From: Thiomicrorhabdus chilensis DSM 12352
Lineage (GTDB): Bacteria > Pseudomonadota > Gammaproteobacteria > Thiomicrospirales > Thiomicrospiraceae
DNA length: 64,000 nt
NCBI RefSeq assembly: GCF_000483485.1
Contig: NZ_KI519609.1
Span: forward strand, 293,026 to 357,025
Direction of reading: 5' to 3'
Position numbers and translations under genes: made by a program. Of this stretch, positions 36,714-45,047 are shown piece by piece (within the stretch, counting starts at the first letter, position 1; each line of letters starts with the position of its first letter). The notes beneath the pieces were generated by a model. That model had not been told where the DNA came from, did no database searches, and saw nothing but the letters and a program-made list of their open reading frames with translations.

Positions 36714-38441
36714 TTAATTGCGGATAATTGGGCTTTCCACTCCAGTTTTTTCGTCAATCGGCACAATGTCCCAACTGGTGGTCACCGGCTTGACGTGAGC
36801 ATCGCGTCCGTAGATATAGCTTTGTTCGTCCACGATCACTTTGTAGGCCTTGTTGAGTAAGAGCGCGCGTTCTGCACTTGGGTTCAACAAGTGACCGATG
36901 TCGCCATGCAGGGTCTCAACTTCTTCTTCCTTTAGCGTACCATCTTCATTGAAGAATTTGGCGATGACTTCGTCGTTATTGCGGAACTCATTGGCCGATT
37001 GGTTTTGTGTCAGGTATTCAGTGTATTGCCAGGTACCGTCTGCATATTTAGGTTCGGGCAGGCCTGTCAGGTTCTTTTGTGACCAGTGATACCAGCCGGC
37101 TTGGAATTGGTCGGCCCCCAATTTGCGAGGGAAAGCGAAGCTGCTGTCCGTGGTCACACTCAAACCCGAGTGGCAACCGATGCAGTTCATGGATTCTTCA
37201 AAATTTTGTGGGCGCAAAGCCCCGTTTTGAGATTCAATGAATCCTTGGTAAGTCCAACCCAGGCCGTTGATCATTCCGGTTTCGGCATTGCCTAAGATGG
37301 TTCTTAAACGATCCGGAAATTGCGCCACTTCTAGCTCTTCACCCAGCGCGGCATTGTACAGCTGAGAGTAGGTGTTCCATGAGGTTTTCTTGGCATAGCG
37401 CAGCTCTTTGATACGTTCACTTAATTGCGTTGCACCGTCGTCCGTTACGTCAATATAGCGTACCGTGTGCAAAAACTCGGTGCCTTCCGGGTAGAGCCCC
37501 GCCGCCAGATGGAGGCTGCCGTCTGCTTGCAGGGTTTTGGCCAAGCCGACATAAGACATATAACGCCCCTCGGTGGGTGCCCAGTCGTACACCACTTCGC
37601 TTGCCATGTCCAGGGAGCCATTGCGGTTCAGGTCTTCGCCATAAAGAGTTTCATCGGTTTGTGGAATACCTACATTGCGGCGGGTGATCATCGCTTTAAC
37701 GATGGACAGGTTTAAGTGATAAACGTCACGCGAATATTGTCCGTCGGCAGCCTGACGCATGCTCTCCGGCAGGCGGATAATGACATCATCGGTGCTGCCG
37801 TTGGTTGGCCAGAAAGTACCCAGAAAAGGGGTATAGGCAAAGGCGCGCCAGCCAGTATCTTGATTGTTTGGGTCTTGGTCAAAGCCCTGATCATCAAAGT
37901 TGAAGTAGCAGTCGGGTGTGTAACCGTTCCAGTTACCGTCACCGTTATAGTCCCATTCCACCGGAACATTCGCCAAGGTTTCCGCGAGAGTGATGTTGCC
38001 TTCTTCATCAAAATAGTTTGAATTTCTGACGTAGCTCAGGATTTCGGCATCGCTGATTTGCTCAACGGCTGCGGTACGGTCCTTGAACAGGTTGGTCCAG
38101 CGATTGGTGCGGCTGTAGGTTCTGAAGTCGTACTCCATCTGGAAGGCCGAATCGTCTATGTAGTTGGGCACCACACCTTGGGTGTGGCAACTGAAACAAG
38201 GGTTATGCACCTTGTTATCGATCCCGACGGTTTTGGTGTAACACTGTGAAGGGATGTAGGCCGCATCATTATTTTGGATATGGTTAGTCAAAAGGTTGAT
38301 TTCGACCGGGGAGGCTTGGGAATATTCTACGCTGTTTACAGTTTCCGTGTTTTCGTCCCCGTTGCTGTTGGAACCTGCACAGCTGTATAACAGAGCGCTC
38401 CCTACTGTAATTCCAATAGCCGATAAATATAGATTTTTCAT
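36714..38441 (-). CDS. Di-haem c-type cytochrome lipoprotein of unknown function
   Basis: This 575-residue lipoprotein (lipobox ALLYSC, Cys21) has two haem-binding motifs, CFSCH (82-86) and CIGCH (420-424), far apart in the chain. Two aspartate-rich loops, DYNGDGNWNG and DLNRNGSLD, look like EF-hand or dockerin-type calcium sites. I do not recognise a characterised family. It is the last gene of a same-strand series with two PhoX-like lipoproteins and a Lit-like protein, suggesting a periplasmic redox or phosphatase-linked function. CAGGCCTG (37059) encodes TGLP in a linker. Confidence 0.78.
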   Translation of the reverse strand: MKNLYLSAIGITVGSALLYSCAGSNSNGDENTETVNSVEYSQASPVEINLLTNHIQNNDAAYIPSQCYTKTVGIDNKVHNPCFSCHTQGVVPNYIDDSAFQMEYDFRTYSRTNRWTNLFKDRTAAVEQISDAEILSYVRNSNYFDEEGNITLAETLANVPVEWDYNGDGNWNGYTPDCYFNFDDQGFDQDPNNQDTGWRAFAYTPFLGTFWPTNGSTDDVIIRLPESMRQAADGQYSRDVYHLNLSIVKAMITRRNVGIPQTDETLYGEDLNRNGSLDMASEVVYDWAPTEGRYMSYVGLAKTLQADGSLHLAAGLYPEGTEFLHTVRYIDVTDDGATQLSERIKELRYAKKTSWNTYSQLYNAALGEELEVAQFPDRLRTILGNAETGMINGLGWTYQGFIESQNGALRPQNFEESMNCIGCHSGLSVTTDSSFAFPRKLGADQFQAGWYHWSQKNLTGLPEPKYADGTWQYTEYLTQNQSANEFRNNDEVIAKFFNEDGTLKEEEVETLHGDIGHLLNPSAERALLLNKAYKVIVDEQSYIYGRDAHVKPVTTSWDIVPIDEKTGVESPIIRN

Positions 38442-38537
38442 GTGTCCATTCTCGCTGATTTTGAATCCTTTTAAAACGTAACGCCTTCAAATATTACTTT
38501 TACGGGCATTATTTTTTAAAAGGGTTCAAATAGAAAA

Positions 38538-38559
38538 CAGGCCTGTTTAAACAGGCCTG
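38538..38559. repeat. 22-bp palindrome made of two CAGGCCTG octamers
   Basis: Two octamers (38538-38545 and 38552-38559) flank TTTAAA, forming a perfect 22-bp palindrome in the intergenic gap after the PhoX-like gene. It can also form a hairpin in RNA. Confidence 0.9.
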
Positions 38560-38587
38560 CAAACTCAATGGTTGAGCTTAAGTAGGA

Positions 38588-40537
38588 TTAAGGTGTAGAG
38601 AAATCGAATACACCTAGAACGCCTGCTTCAGATTGCTTTTGAGCATCCGTCGCGCCGTCCTGATCTTCCATTGGGTGCTGAGTTACCGCTGTCATGTAAC
38701 CAAAACCATTTACATCTTTGTGCCAGAAAGGCGATGTAGTTTCAGCGTCCAGTGGCGTTGTCATCATGCGATTAAGTGACTTGTCTTTGATGTTGTAAGC
38801 CCAAATCATGTTGTTTTCATGTGCACCAGTATCTTCACCGATCACAAGAATGTTTGAGTCTTCAAGGAAAGTCACGTTATCCGGGTTAGAGATGCCGTTT
38901 ACGTCACAGCTGTTTGCTGAAAGCAGCGGGTTGGCAGAGTAGTCTGTTGGAATACCGGCAATCAAGCCTTTCATGTTGTAAGCAACGAAGTCGGAACCGA
39001 TGGTGCTGTCTTTCGCCACATCCATCTCATAAACCCCACCACATTTGTTGTAGTCAAGTTTGATGTCGTTGTTACCGCCGATGTCGTACTTGGTTTCAGC
39101 TTCACCGTTCTTCATGTTATTTTCCATTCCGCGAGCCACTTCAGACATAGCCACATACAGCTTGTTGTCTTTAGCGTTGAAAGTGATGCCTTCCTCTTTA
39201 CGGAATTCGGTCGTCGCACCCTGCATGGCCGCATAACGACGTGTTTCAAGGCGAGAAGCCAAAGCACCGTCAGTATCGTCGATGTTGCCATCGCCGTTGA
39301 CGTCATTCAGTTTCAAACATTCGTTACCCGCAGTAGTATTGATTGCGGTGAAACCGTCTGTCGGACAAGAGCCATCTTCCGCAGGATCTTCAGCGGAGAA
39401 GATGTCAGAGAAAACCGGCGCATCGTTGGTGGCAACGTCATTGTCCGCGTCAAGTAGGGCACGAACGGCTGCGTTTGTGGTGTGACCTAAATCAATCCAG
39501 TTGATGGTTGCGTTACCTAGGCCTGCGTCAGAAACCTGGTTCCATTTTGCAGCATATAGAGAACCGGCAGAAAGATCGCCAGCCACATCTGCAACAAACA
39601 TGAACAGACCTACGTTAGTTCCGTCATCGGACATGTATACCGTTTTCTGGTCAGGCATGACATAAGATAGCTCGTGAGAGAAACGACCCATCGCATAGTG
39701 CTTAGAATATTCTGGTGAGCCAGCAACAACTTTTACTTCAGGCGTCCAACCGTAGTAGTAAGGGTTCAGCTTAGTACCGTCGTTACCCCAGAACTTGGCG
39801 GTTTCATCGTAGTACTTATTACCTGTCAAACCGGTTACAGGATCAGCCGTTTCTTCAACCATGCGAGCGTCGGTTTCATACTCTTCCGACCCCAAGTGAG
39901 AGTTCCAAGGAGTCGTTTGCCCGGCACAGTGAACAAATCCACCGAATTCAGGAGACTGATCGATAAATTCAAGTGTGCCTGGAGTAACAGAAAGGTTTCC
40001 AGCACCATCTTGAGTCAATTGATTCATATACATCGCACCAATCTGACACTCGAACTGGGAAACCATATAAAGGTTGCCACCCTGTTGTAAGATTGAAAAG
40101 TAGTCCAAACCAGAACCGACGCCATCATTAGTACCGTTACAGATATAGGCTGAAGCATCTTCAAAAGTAATGGCATTACCTAGGTAGTCCTTAACCGCAC
40201 CGAAAGTTTCAGCATTGTCAGTTTCACCGGTTGCAATCAGTTTTGTGTAACCGATTGACTGATCCGTTCCATTGATGCGAACGGTATCAGTGGCTTGTAG
40301 AGTTGTTTTTGTAGCATCGTCAACAGGGAGAGCAACAGGATTAAATTCTACCGTCAGTGCTTTTAGACTCACGTTAGTGGCGTTTGGGGTTTCAACGCTG
40401 CTGACACCGTCTGCACCGTCCAAACCGGCAACACCGTCTACACCATTTGAACCGTCGTCACCGGCACAGCCGGCTAAAGTCAATACCGATGCGGTCAATG
40501 CCATCGAAATCGCTAAATTTAAAGCTTTTAGTTTCAT
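38588..40537 (-). CDS. PhoX/DUF839-family lipoprotein (paralogue 1)
   Basis: This 649-residue PhoX-like beta-propeller protein has a lipobox (LTLAGC) followed by a Gly/Asp collagen-like stretch (GSNGVDGVAGLDGADG). Family landmarks are GLDYFSILQ, QTTPWNSHLGSEEYE, PDQKTVYMSDDG, a calcium loop DVNGDGNIDD, EFRKEEGITFN and SPFWHKDVNGFGYMTAVTQHP. PhoX enzymes are Ca/Fe-dependent alkaline phosphatases. At the TPWxxxLTCEE site the cysteine reported as an iron ligand appears to be Ser here (LGSEE), so phosphatase activity is uncertain. The protein closely resembles the next gene upstream and shares its layout, so the pair arose by duplication. Confidence 0.85.
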   Translation of the reverse strand: MKLKALNLAISMALTASVLTLAGCAGDDGSNGVDGVAGLDGADGVSSVETPNATNVSLKALTVEFNPVALPVDDATKTTLQATDTVRINGTDQSIGYTKLIATGETDNAETFGAVKDYLGNAITFEDASAYICNGTNDGVGSGLDYFSILQQGGNLYMVSQFECQIGAMYMNQLTQDGAGNLSVTPGTLEFIDQSPEFGGFVHCAGQTTPWNSHLGSEEYETDARMVEETADPVTGLTGNKYYDETAKFWGNDGTKLNPYYYGWTPEVKVVAGSPEYSKHYAMGRFSHELSYVMPDQKTVYMSDDGTNVGLFMFVADVAGDLSAGSLYAAKWNQVSDAGLGNATINWIDLGHTTNAAVRALLDADNDVATNDAPVFSDIFSAEDPAEDGSCPTDGFTAINTTAGNECLKLNDVNGDGNIDDTDGALASRLETRRYAAMQGATTEFRKEEGITFNAKDNKLYVAMSEVARGMENNMKNGEAETKYDIGGNNDIKLDYNKCGGVYEMDVAKDSTIGSDFVAYNMKGLIAGIPTDYSANPLLSANSCDVNGISNPDNVTFLEDSNILVIGEDTGAHENNMIWAYNIKDKSLNRMMTTPLDAETTSPFWHKDVNGFGYMTAVTQHPMEDQDGATDAQKQSEAGVLGVFDFSTP

Positions 40538-40766
40538 GAGAGTTTCCTTAAGAGAGTTAGACCATTAATTGGTACAGGAATCTTAAGGAAGTTCTGTTAC
40601 AGTCAGGTTTAAGGAAATTGGCAGTTTTTTTAAGTAAATAAGTCAATTTGATGACGCGATAAAATTAGGTTGCTATGTGTTTGAAGTTATACAGAAATGC
40701 CGGGTTAAAATCTGGCAGGCCTGTCTGTTTAAATGAGGGGGGTAGGACGAGATTAGGCTTGTTTTT

Positions 40767-42656
40767 TTAGTCAGGAATGGCAGTCAATGCAGGTTCGGAG
40801 TCCTTTTCAAAGAACTTGAAAGGGCCGATATAACCGGCTTGGGATTGTTTTTTGGCGAGTTCCACCGCCTGTTCCTCAAGAGGGTGTTGGGTAACGACGG
40901 TCAAATAACCAAAGCTGTTGATGTCCTTGTGCCAAAAAGGCGAGGTGGTTTCCGCATCCAGCGGGGCGCTGAAAATGCGGGTTAGGTTCTGTTTGTGGAT
41001 ATCGTAGGCCCAGACGAAATTGTTTTCGTGCAGGCTGCTGTCTTCGCCGATCACCAAGGTGTTGGAGTCGTCCAGAAAGCTCAGATTGTCCGGATTGGCA
41101 AGGCCGTCAGCCATGCATTGATTGTTTTTATCGGGTTTCCCGGCATTCAGCCCAGACATGTTGGAGGCAATGTAATCTGAATCCATTTGCGCATTTGCGG
41201 CCACATCCAACGCATAAACGCCGCCGCAAGGGTTGTAAGGCAAACGGATGTGGTTGGGACCACCTGAATCGTATTGTGGATTGGCTTCGCCGTTTTTGGC
41301 ATGGTTCTCCATGCCACGGGCGATTTCCGACATGCCCACATAAAGCCGGTTGTTTTGGGCATTGAAACTGATGCCTTCTTCTTTACGGAATTCGGTGGTG
41401 GCGCCGAGCATGGCCGCAAAACGGCGGGTTTCCAAACGCGAGGCGATGATTTCGTCCTGGGTGTCGATGCGTTTATCGCCATTGATGTCCTTAAGTTTCA
41501 GACATTCGTGGCCGTGGGTGGTGTTGATTGAACGGAATCCGTCCACACACTGGCCTGCTGAATTCGGTTCGAGACTATCAAACAGGTCACTGAATTTGGG
41601 TTTGCTGGCGACCACTTTTCGGATTTCGGCGTTATTGGCGTGCCCTAATGAAATCCATTGCAGTGAGGCTTGCCCCAACCCTCGATCAGAGGTCTGTTGC
41701 CACCGGGCGGCATAAAGCGTGCCGGAGGATAGATCTTGCGCACGGTCGGCCACAAACAGATAGAGGCCCACATTGGTGCCGTCATCGGACAGGTACACGG
41801 TTTTCTGGTCGGGCATCACATAGGCGAGTTCGTGCGAAAAACGCCCCATGCTGAAGTGTTTGCGGTATTCGGGCTCCCCTTGGGCATCAATCTGCACCTC
41901 GGGAATCCAGCCATAAAAATAGGGGTTGGCGCGGCTCAGGTCATTCTGCCAGTAACGCGCCATCTCGTCGTAATAGCGGTTGCCGCTGCTTTGGGTGAAG
42001 TTATCAAAGTGCGTTTCAATATAACGCGCATCCGGTTCATACTCTTCCGAACTCAGGTGGGATTGCCACGGGGTGGTTTGTCCGGCGCAGTGCACATAAC
42101 CGCCAAAGTCAGAAGATTGGTCAATGAATTTCAGGCTGTCGGGTTTGACGCTCAGTTGGCCGTTTTCATCCTGTAAAAGTTCATTGACATACATTGAGCC
42201 GATCACACATTCGTATTGCGACACCATATAGAGCGTGTCGTTTTTGTGCAAAATGGAGACGTGGTCGAGCCCCGAGCCCACCCCTTCATTGGTGCCGTTG
42301 CAGAGGTACGGTGAGCCGTCTTCAAACACAATCGGCTGACCGCTGACATCTTTGCTTTGACCAAAACGTTCACCGTTGTTCTCATCGCCGGTGGCAAACA
42401 GCGTGTGATAGCCGATGTTCTGGATTTGGCCATTGACCGAGACTTGTTCGCTGGCGCGAATCCTCATTTTATCCTCAGTCGTGGTCGCAACGCCAAGTTC
42501 CGAGAACTCAAGATGGATGGCGGCTTGTGAGGACTCTTTAGAAGCGCTTTCAGCGAGTCTTTCGGGCGTTTGATCACAGGCACTCAAAATCAGCAGGCCT
42601 GTTAAAAGGGCGATGGCGGTAGGAGTTCGGGTCAAGGGTGACGGGCTTTGCGGCAT
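40767..42656 (-). CDS. PhoX/DUF839-family lipoprotein (paralogue 2)
   Basis: This 629-residue protein has a lipobox (LLILSAC) and the same landmarks as its neighbour: GLDHVSIL, QTTPWQSHLSSEEYE, YVMPDQKTVYLSDDG, calcium loop DINGDKRIDTQDE, EFRKEEGISFN and SPFWHKDINSFGYLTVVTQHP. It also has Ser in place of the PhoX cysteine. It overlaps the stop of the Lit-like gene upstream, so the two are translationally coupled. A CAGGCCTG octamer (42594-42601) encodes TGLL in the signal peptide. Its paralogue downstream is separated by about 230 bp and may have its own promoter. Confidence 0.85.
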   Translation of the reverse strand: MPQSPSPLTRTPTAIALLTGLLILSACDQTPERLAESASKESSQAAIHLEFSELGVATTTEDKMRIRASEQVSVNGQIQNIGYHTLFATGDENNGERFGQSKDVSGQPIVFEDGSPYLCNGTNEGVGSGLDHVSILHKNDTLYMVSQYECVIGSMYVNELLQDENGQLSVKPDSLKFIDQSSDFGGYVHCAGQTTPWQSHLSSEEYEPDARYIETHFDNFTQSSGNRYYDEMARYWQNDLSRANPYFYGWIPEVQIDAQGEPEYRKHFSMGRFSHELAYVMPDQKTVYLSDDGTNVGLYLFVADRAQDLSSGTLYAARWQQTSDRGLGQASLQWISLGHANNAEIRKVVASKPKFSDLFDSLEPNSAGQCVDGFRSINTTHGHECLKLKDINGDKRIDTQDEIIASRLETRRFAAMLGATTEFRKEEGISFNAQNNRLYVGMSEIARGMENHAKNGEANPQYDSGGPNHIRLPYNPCGGVYALDVAANAQMDSDYIASNMSGLNAGKPDKNNQCMADGLANPDNLSFLDDSNTLVIGEDSSLHENNFVWAYDIHKQNLTRIFSAPLDAETTSPFWHKDINSFGYLTVVTQHPLEEQAVELAKKQSQAGYIGPFKFFEKDSEPALTAIPD

Positions 42657-43441
42657 TATTCGGACTCTTTAGATATTTTCTGGCGACTGAACAGGCTGAA
42701 TAGGATAGCAAAAAACAGCAACCCCAGTGTCAGCAAACTGGCCGCAATGTAGGCGAACAGATCCGGTGCCTTCATCATGGTGCTCATCAGCGAGTCCTGA
42801 TAATAGAAAAACCACGGGTGATCGGCCGGAAACACCCAGATATGCAGTTGGTAAAAGACGTTTTTGGGGCCGTAAATCAGCAGAGTAGCCAGTAGCAATC
42901 CCAGCCCGGCAGCCAGGTTTAGCATCGCGTTTTTGGCGCTGGGGAAAGCCTGCCGGGTCATCAGCAGATAGGTGGTCAACGCCGCCCAGATCAGCAGTAA
43001 CGCCCAGCCGAGTTTTTCCATGAATTCGATCAGCAAGGCCACATCGGTCAAATGCACGATTTCCGCACGATGCAGCAAGGGGATTTGGCTTTGAGGGTTG
43101 TCAGGCAGGGTGTAACTGAGCTGATCCAAACCGTTTCCCTGTTGATGAATGGCATCGACGATTCCAGCAAACAGGGTTTTGCGCGTTTCGTCATCGGTGT
43201 GCTCAAAGCCATGGCGAAAACGGTTTTGCGGAGCATAGCGTTCAATGTGTTCGCCGATTCCGGCATGATCGTACCAGACGCCATAGAGGAAATCGGCTTT
43301 GGTCAGCACCGTCCAGCTTAGATACAGCGCCAGAATCAAGGTCAGCCAAACCCACACGAAACTTCGCAGGATGTGAGGCATATTCGGCTGTTTGAAAATG
43401 GACAGGCCTGCTGGTTTTGAAGAGCTTTGTTTCGGTTTCAT
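42656..43441 (-). CDS. DUF1461 / Lit-like integral membrane protein
   Basis: This 261-residue protein has four predicted membrane helices and a loop with histidines (HAGIGEHIERYAP). The conserved segment YQLHIWVFPADHPWFFYYQDSLM is the landmark of the DUF1461/TIGR01906 family. From memory this family includes Lit, which in Firmicutes moves an acyl chain within the N-terminal diacylglyceryl-cysteine of lipoproteins to make lyso-lipoproteins. Here the gene overlaps a PhoX-like lipoprotein gene, which fits a lipoprotein-linked role but does not prove it. CAGGCCTG (43403-43410) encodes PAGL near the N-terminus. Confidence 0.75.
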   Translation of the reverse strand: MKPKQSSSKPAGLSIFKQPNMPHILRSFVWVWLTLILALYLSWTVLTKADFLYGVWYDHAGIGEHIERYAPQNRFRHGFEHTDDETRKTLFAGIVDAIHQQGNGLDQLSYTLPDNPQSQIPLLHRAEIVHLTDVALLIEFMEKLGWALLLIWAALTTYLLMTRQAFPSAKNAMLNLAAGLGLLLATLLIYGPKNVFYQLHIWVFPADHPWFFYYQDSLMSTMMKAPDLFAYIAASLLTLGLLFFAILFSLFSRQKISKESE

Positions 43442-43443
43442 TG

Positions 43444-44127
43444 TTAGTCGGACATTTGATTATGTTGCGCCAGAGAATGCCAGCGTCCGAAATCGCCGAG
43501 AATGACATGATCGAGACAGCGTACATCAATCAGCGCCAGTGCCTGACTCAGGGTTTGGGTCAATTCCAGATCGCTTTGGCTGGGGGTCGGGTCTCCGGAC
43601 GGGTGGTTATGGGTCAAAATGACCGCCGCCGCATTGGCGTTCAATACGGCTTTGACCACCTCGCGCGGATGCACACTCGCTTGGTTTAGAGTGCCGGTGA
43701 ACAGGACTTCAAACTGAATCAGATGATGCTGCTGGTCAAGCAAAAGCACACCGAACTGTTCGCGTTGCTGAAAACCAATGATGTGGGTCAGATAGTGGGC
43801 GACCGCTTCAGGGTCGGTGAAGGCGTCGCCTTTTTGCAGGCCCGATTCAAAGTGGCGGCGCGACATCTCCAGCACGGCTTTGAGCTGTACGAATTTGGCT
43901 TGCCCCAATCCTTTGGCCTGGCAGAATTCGCTTTCATCGGAATTCAGCAAGGCGTGCAGGCTGCCGAAGTGGTCCAGTAAGTTTTGCGCCAACTCCACCG
44001 CGCTTAACCCTTTGACGCCGACGCGCAGAAAAATCGCCAGCAGTTCGGCATCCGATAAGGTGGTTGGGCCGAAACGCAGCAGTTTTTCCCGGGGGCGGTC
44101 GTGTTCGTGCCAATCGCTAATTGCCAT
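43444..44127 (-). CDS. radC: RadC-family JAB/MPN domain protein
   Basis: This 227-residue protein has a UPF0758-type N-terminal helix-hairpin-helix region ([15 protein letters not shown], and [17 protein letters not shown]). The C-terminal JAMM metal motif HxHx7SxxD reads [14 protein letters not shown]. Despite the name, a direct repair role is doubtful in the literature. It is the first gene of the strand-wise series leading to the Lit-like and PhoX genes and ends 3 bp before the Lit-like ATG. The MITE-like element A lies in its upstream region. Confidence 0.93.
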   Translation of the reverse strand: MAISDWHEHDRPREKLLRFGPTTLSDAELLAIFLRVGVKGLSAVELAQNLLDHFGSLHALLNSDESEFCQAKGLGQAKFVQLKAVLEMSRRHFESGLQKGDAFTDPEAVAHYLTHIIGFQQREQFGVLLLDQQHHLIQFEVLFTGTLNQASVHPREVVKAVLNANAAAVILTHNHPSGDPTPSQSDLELTQTLSQALALIDVRCLDHVILGDFGRWHSLAQHNQMSD

Positions 44128-44161
44128 AGAGCCGCATCGCTTTTTGGATTAAGATAAACTT

Positions 44162-44428
44162 AAGGGCATCTCAATTAACCCCTGATTGATTCTGGCAACG
44201 CCAAGTTTGTCAGATCAAGGCGTGAAGGTGAAGTAATGTCTAGACATTACAAAGCTTCACAACACCGAGTTGGCCAATTTGGCTAAGCCCCTTTGGGCGG
44301 GACTTAAAGACCACTTCTTCGTTGTTGTAAATCTTGATCTTAGAAGGGCTAAGGTCGGCAATTTACGCCTAGAATAAGCGGCCTTTAAGTCCCGCAGAAT
44401 TCAACCAGGGGTTGATTGAGGTGCCCTT
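44162..44428. mobile_element. MITE-like element A, structured core with ~33-bp terminal inverted repeats
   Basis: The ends AAGGGCATCTCAATTAACCC and the reverse complement of GGGTTGATTGAGGTGCCCTT form imperfect inverted repeats of about 33 bp. The interior (44191-44399) is about 80% like element B at 53.3 kb and has no open reading frame. Inside are an 18-bp perfect palindrome (44233-44250) and the inverted pair GCGGGACTTAAAG / CTTTAAGTCCCGC (44297-44309, 44383-44395). It fills the radC-thioesterase divergent gap and reaches within 30 bp of the thioesterase start, so it probably carries or displaces promoter sequence. Confidence 0.75.
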
Positions 44429-44456
44429 ATCTTAAAAGTGGCAGGGAGATAGGTCA

Positions 44457-44852
44457 ATGTTTAAATATCCGATGCGCGTGCGTGATTACGAATGTGATGT
44501 GCAACGTGTGGTCAATAACAGCGTATATCAGAATTATTTTGAGCATGCGCGGCACGAGTTCCTGCTTTTAAAAGGTGTTGATTTCTCGGCGTTGGCGGAG
44601 CTGGAAGTGAACTTGATGGTGACGCGGGTGGAGCTTGATTTCAAACGTCCACTCAGGCCCAAAGACAATTTTTATGTGACCGTGGAAGTCGAAAAAGTCT
44701 CGCGCATTCAATACGCCTTTATTCAGCATATCCACCATCATGAAAACGATCAGTTGATGGTGTCGGCACGCACCCTGGGGGTGGCGGTCAATGCAAAAGG
44801 TCGCCCGATGGCGTCGCCGCATTTGGATCAATTGCTGGTAGAGTCTGAATAA
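44457..44852 (+). CDS. Hot-dog acyl-CoA thioesterase (4HBT/YbgC-like)
   Basis: This 131-residue single hot-dog domain has the 4-hydroxybenzoyl-CoA thioesterase pattern RDYECDVQRVVNNSVYQNYFEHARHEFL. In the typical family the residue before xGxVNN is a catalytic Asp; here the stretch CDVQRVVNN keeps an Asp but lacks the usual Gly. Substrate unknown; probably a short or aromatic acyl-CoA. It is bracketed by element A (upstream) and element C (9 bp downstream of the stop). Confidence 0.87.
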   Translation: MFKYPMRVRDYECDVQRVVNNSVYQNYFEHARHEFLLLKGVDFSALAELEVNLMVTRVELDFKRPLRPKDNFYVTVEVEKVSRIQYAFIQHIHHHENDQLMVSARTLGVAVNAKGRPMASPHLDQLLVESE

Positions 44853-44860
44853 TTCGATTA

Positions 44861-45045
44861 GAGAGCTTTGCACGAGTGGGGCGCGAAAGAAAAATGAGGA
44901 AAAAATTGGCGGATTGAGGCGGAAAACGCAGCTAATAGCTGGCTATTAGCAAGTTGTCGCCCAACAGAAGTGCCCTTGGGGTACAACAAAAATCAGATGA
45001 TTTTTAACCATTTTTATTCGTGCAACCATCTCGTGCAAAGCTCTC
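44861..45045. mobile_element. MITE-like element C with 16-bp perfect terminal inverted repeats
   Basis: GAGAGCTTTGCACGAG (44861-44876) is the exact reverse complement of CTCGTGCAAAGCTCTC (45030-45045). GATTA directly flanks both sides (44856-44860, 45046-45050), a likely 5-bp target duplication. The 185-bp interior has a hairpin GCTAATAGC-TG-GCTATTAGC (44931-44950) and no gene. The ends share the TGCACGA core with element B. The stop codon of the channel gene lies inside the right GATTA copy. Confidence 0.78.
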
Positions 45046-45047
45046 GA

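Noticed and set aside
40538-40640. Pho-box-like CTGTAACAG upstream of PhoX-like gene 1
   Set aside because: Only one half-site is convincing; the second repeat at 11-bp spacing is missing, so it does not meet the Pho-box pattern.
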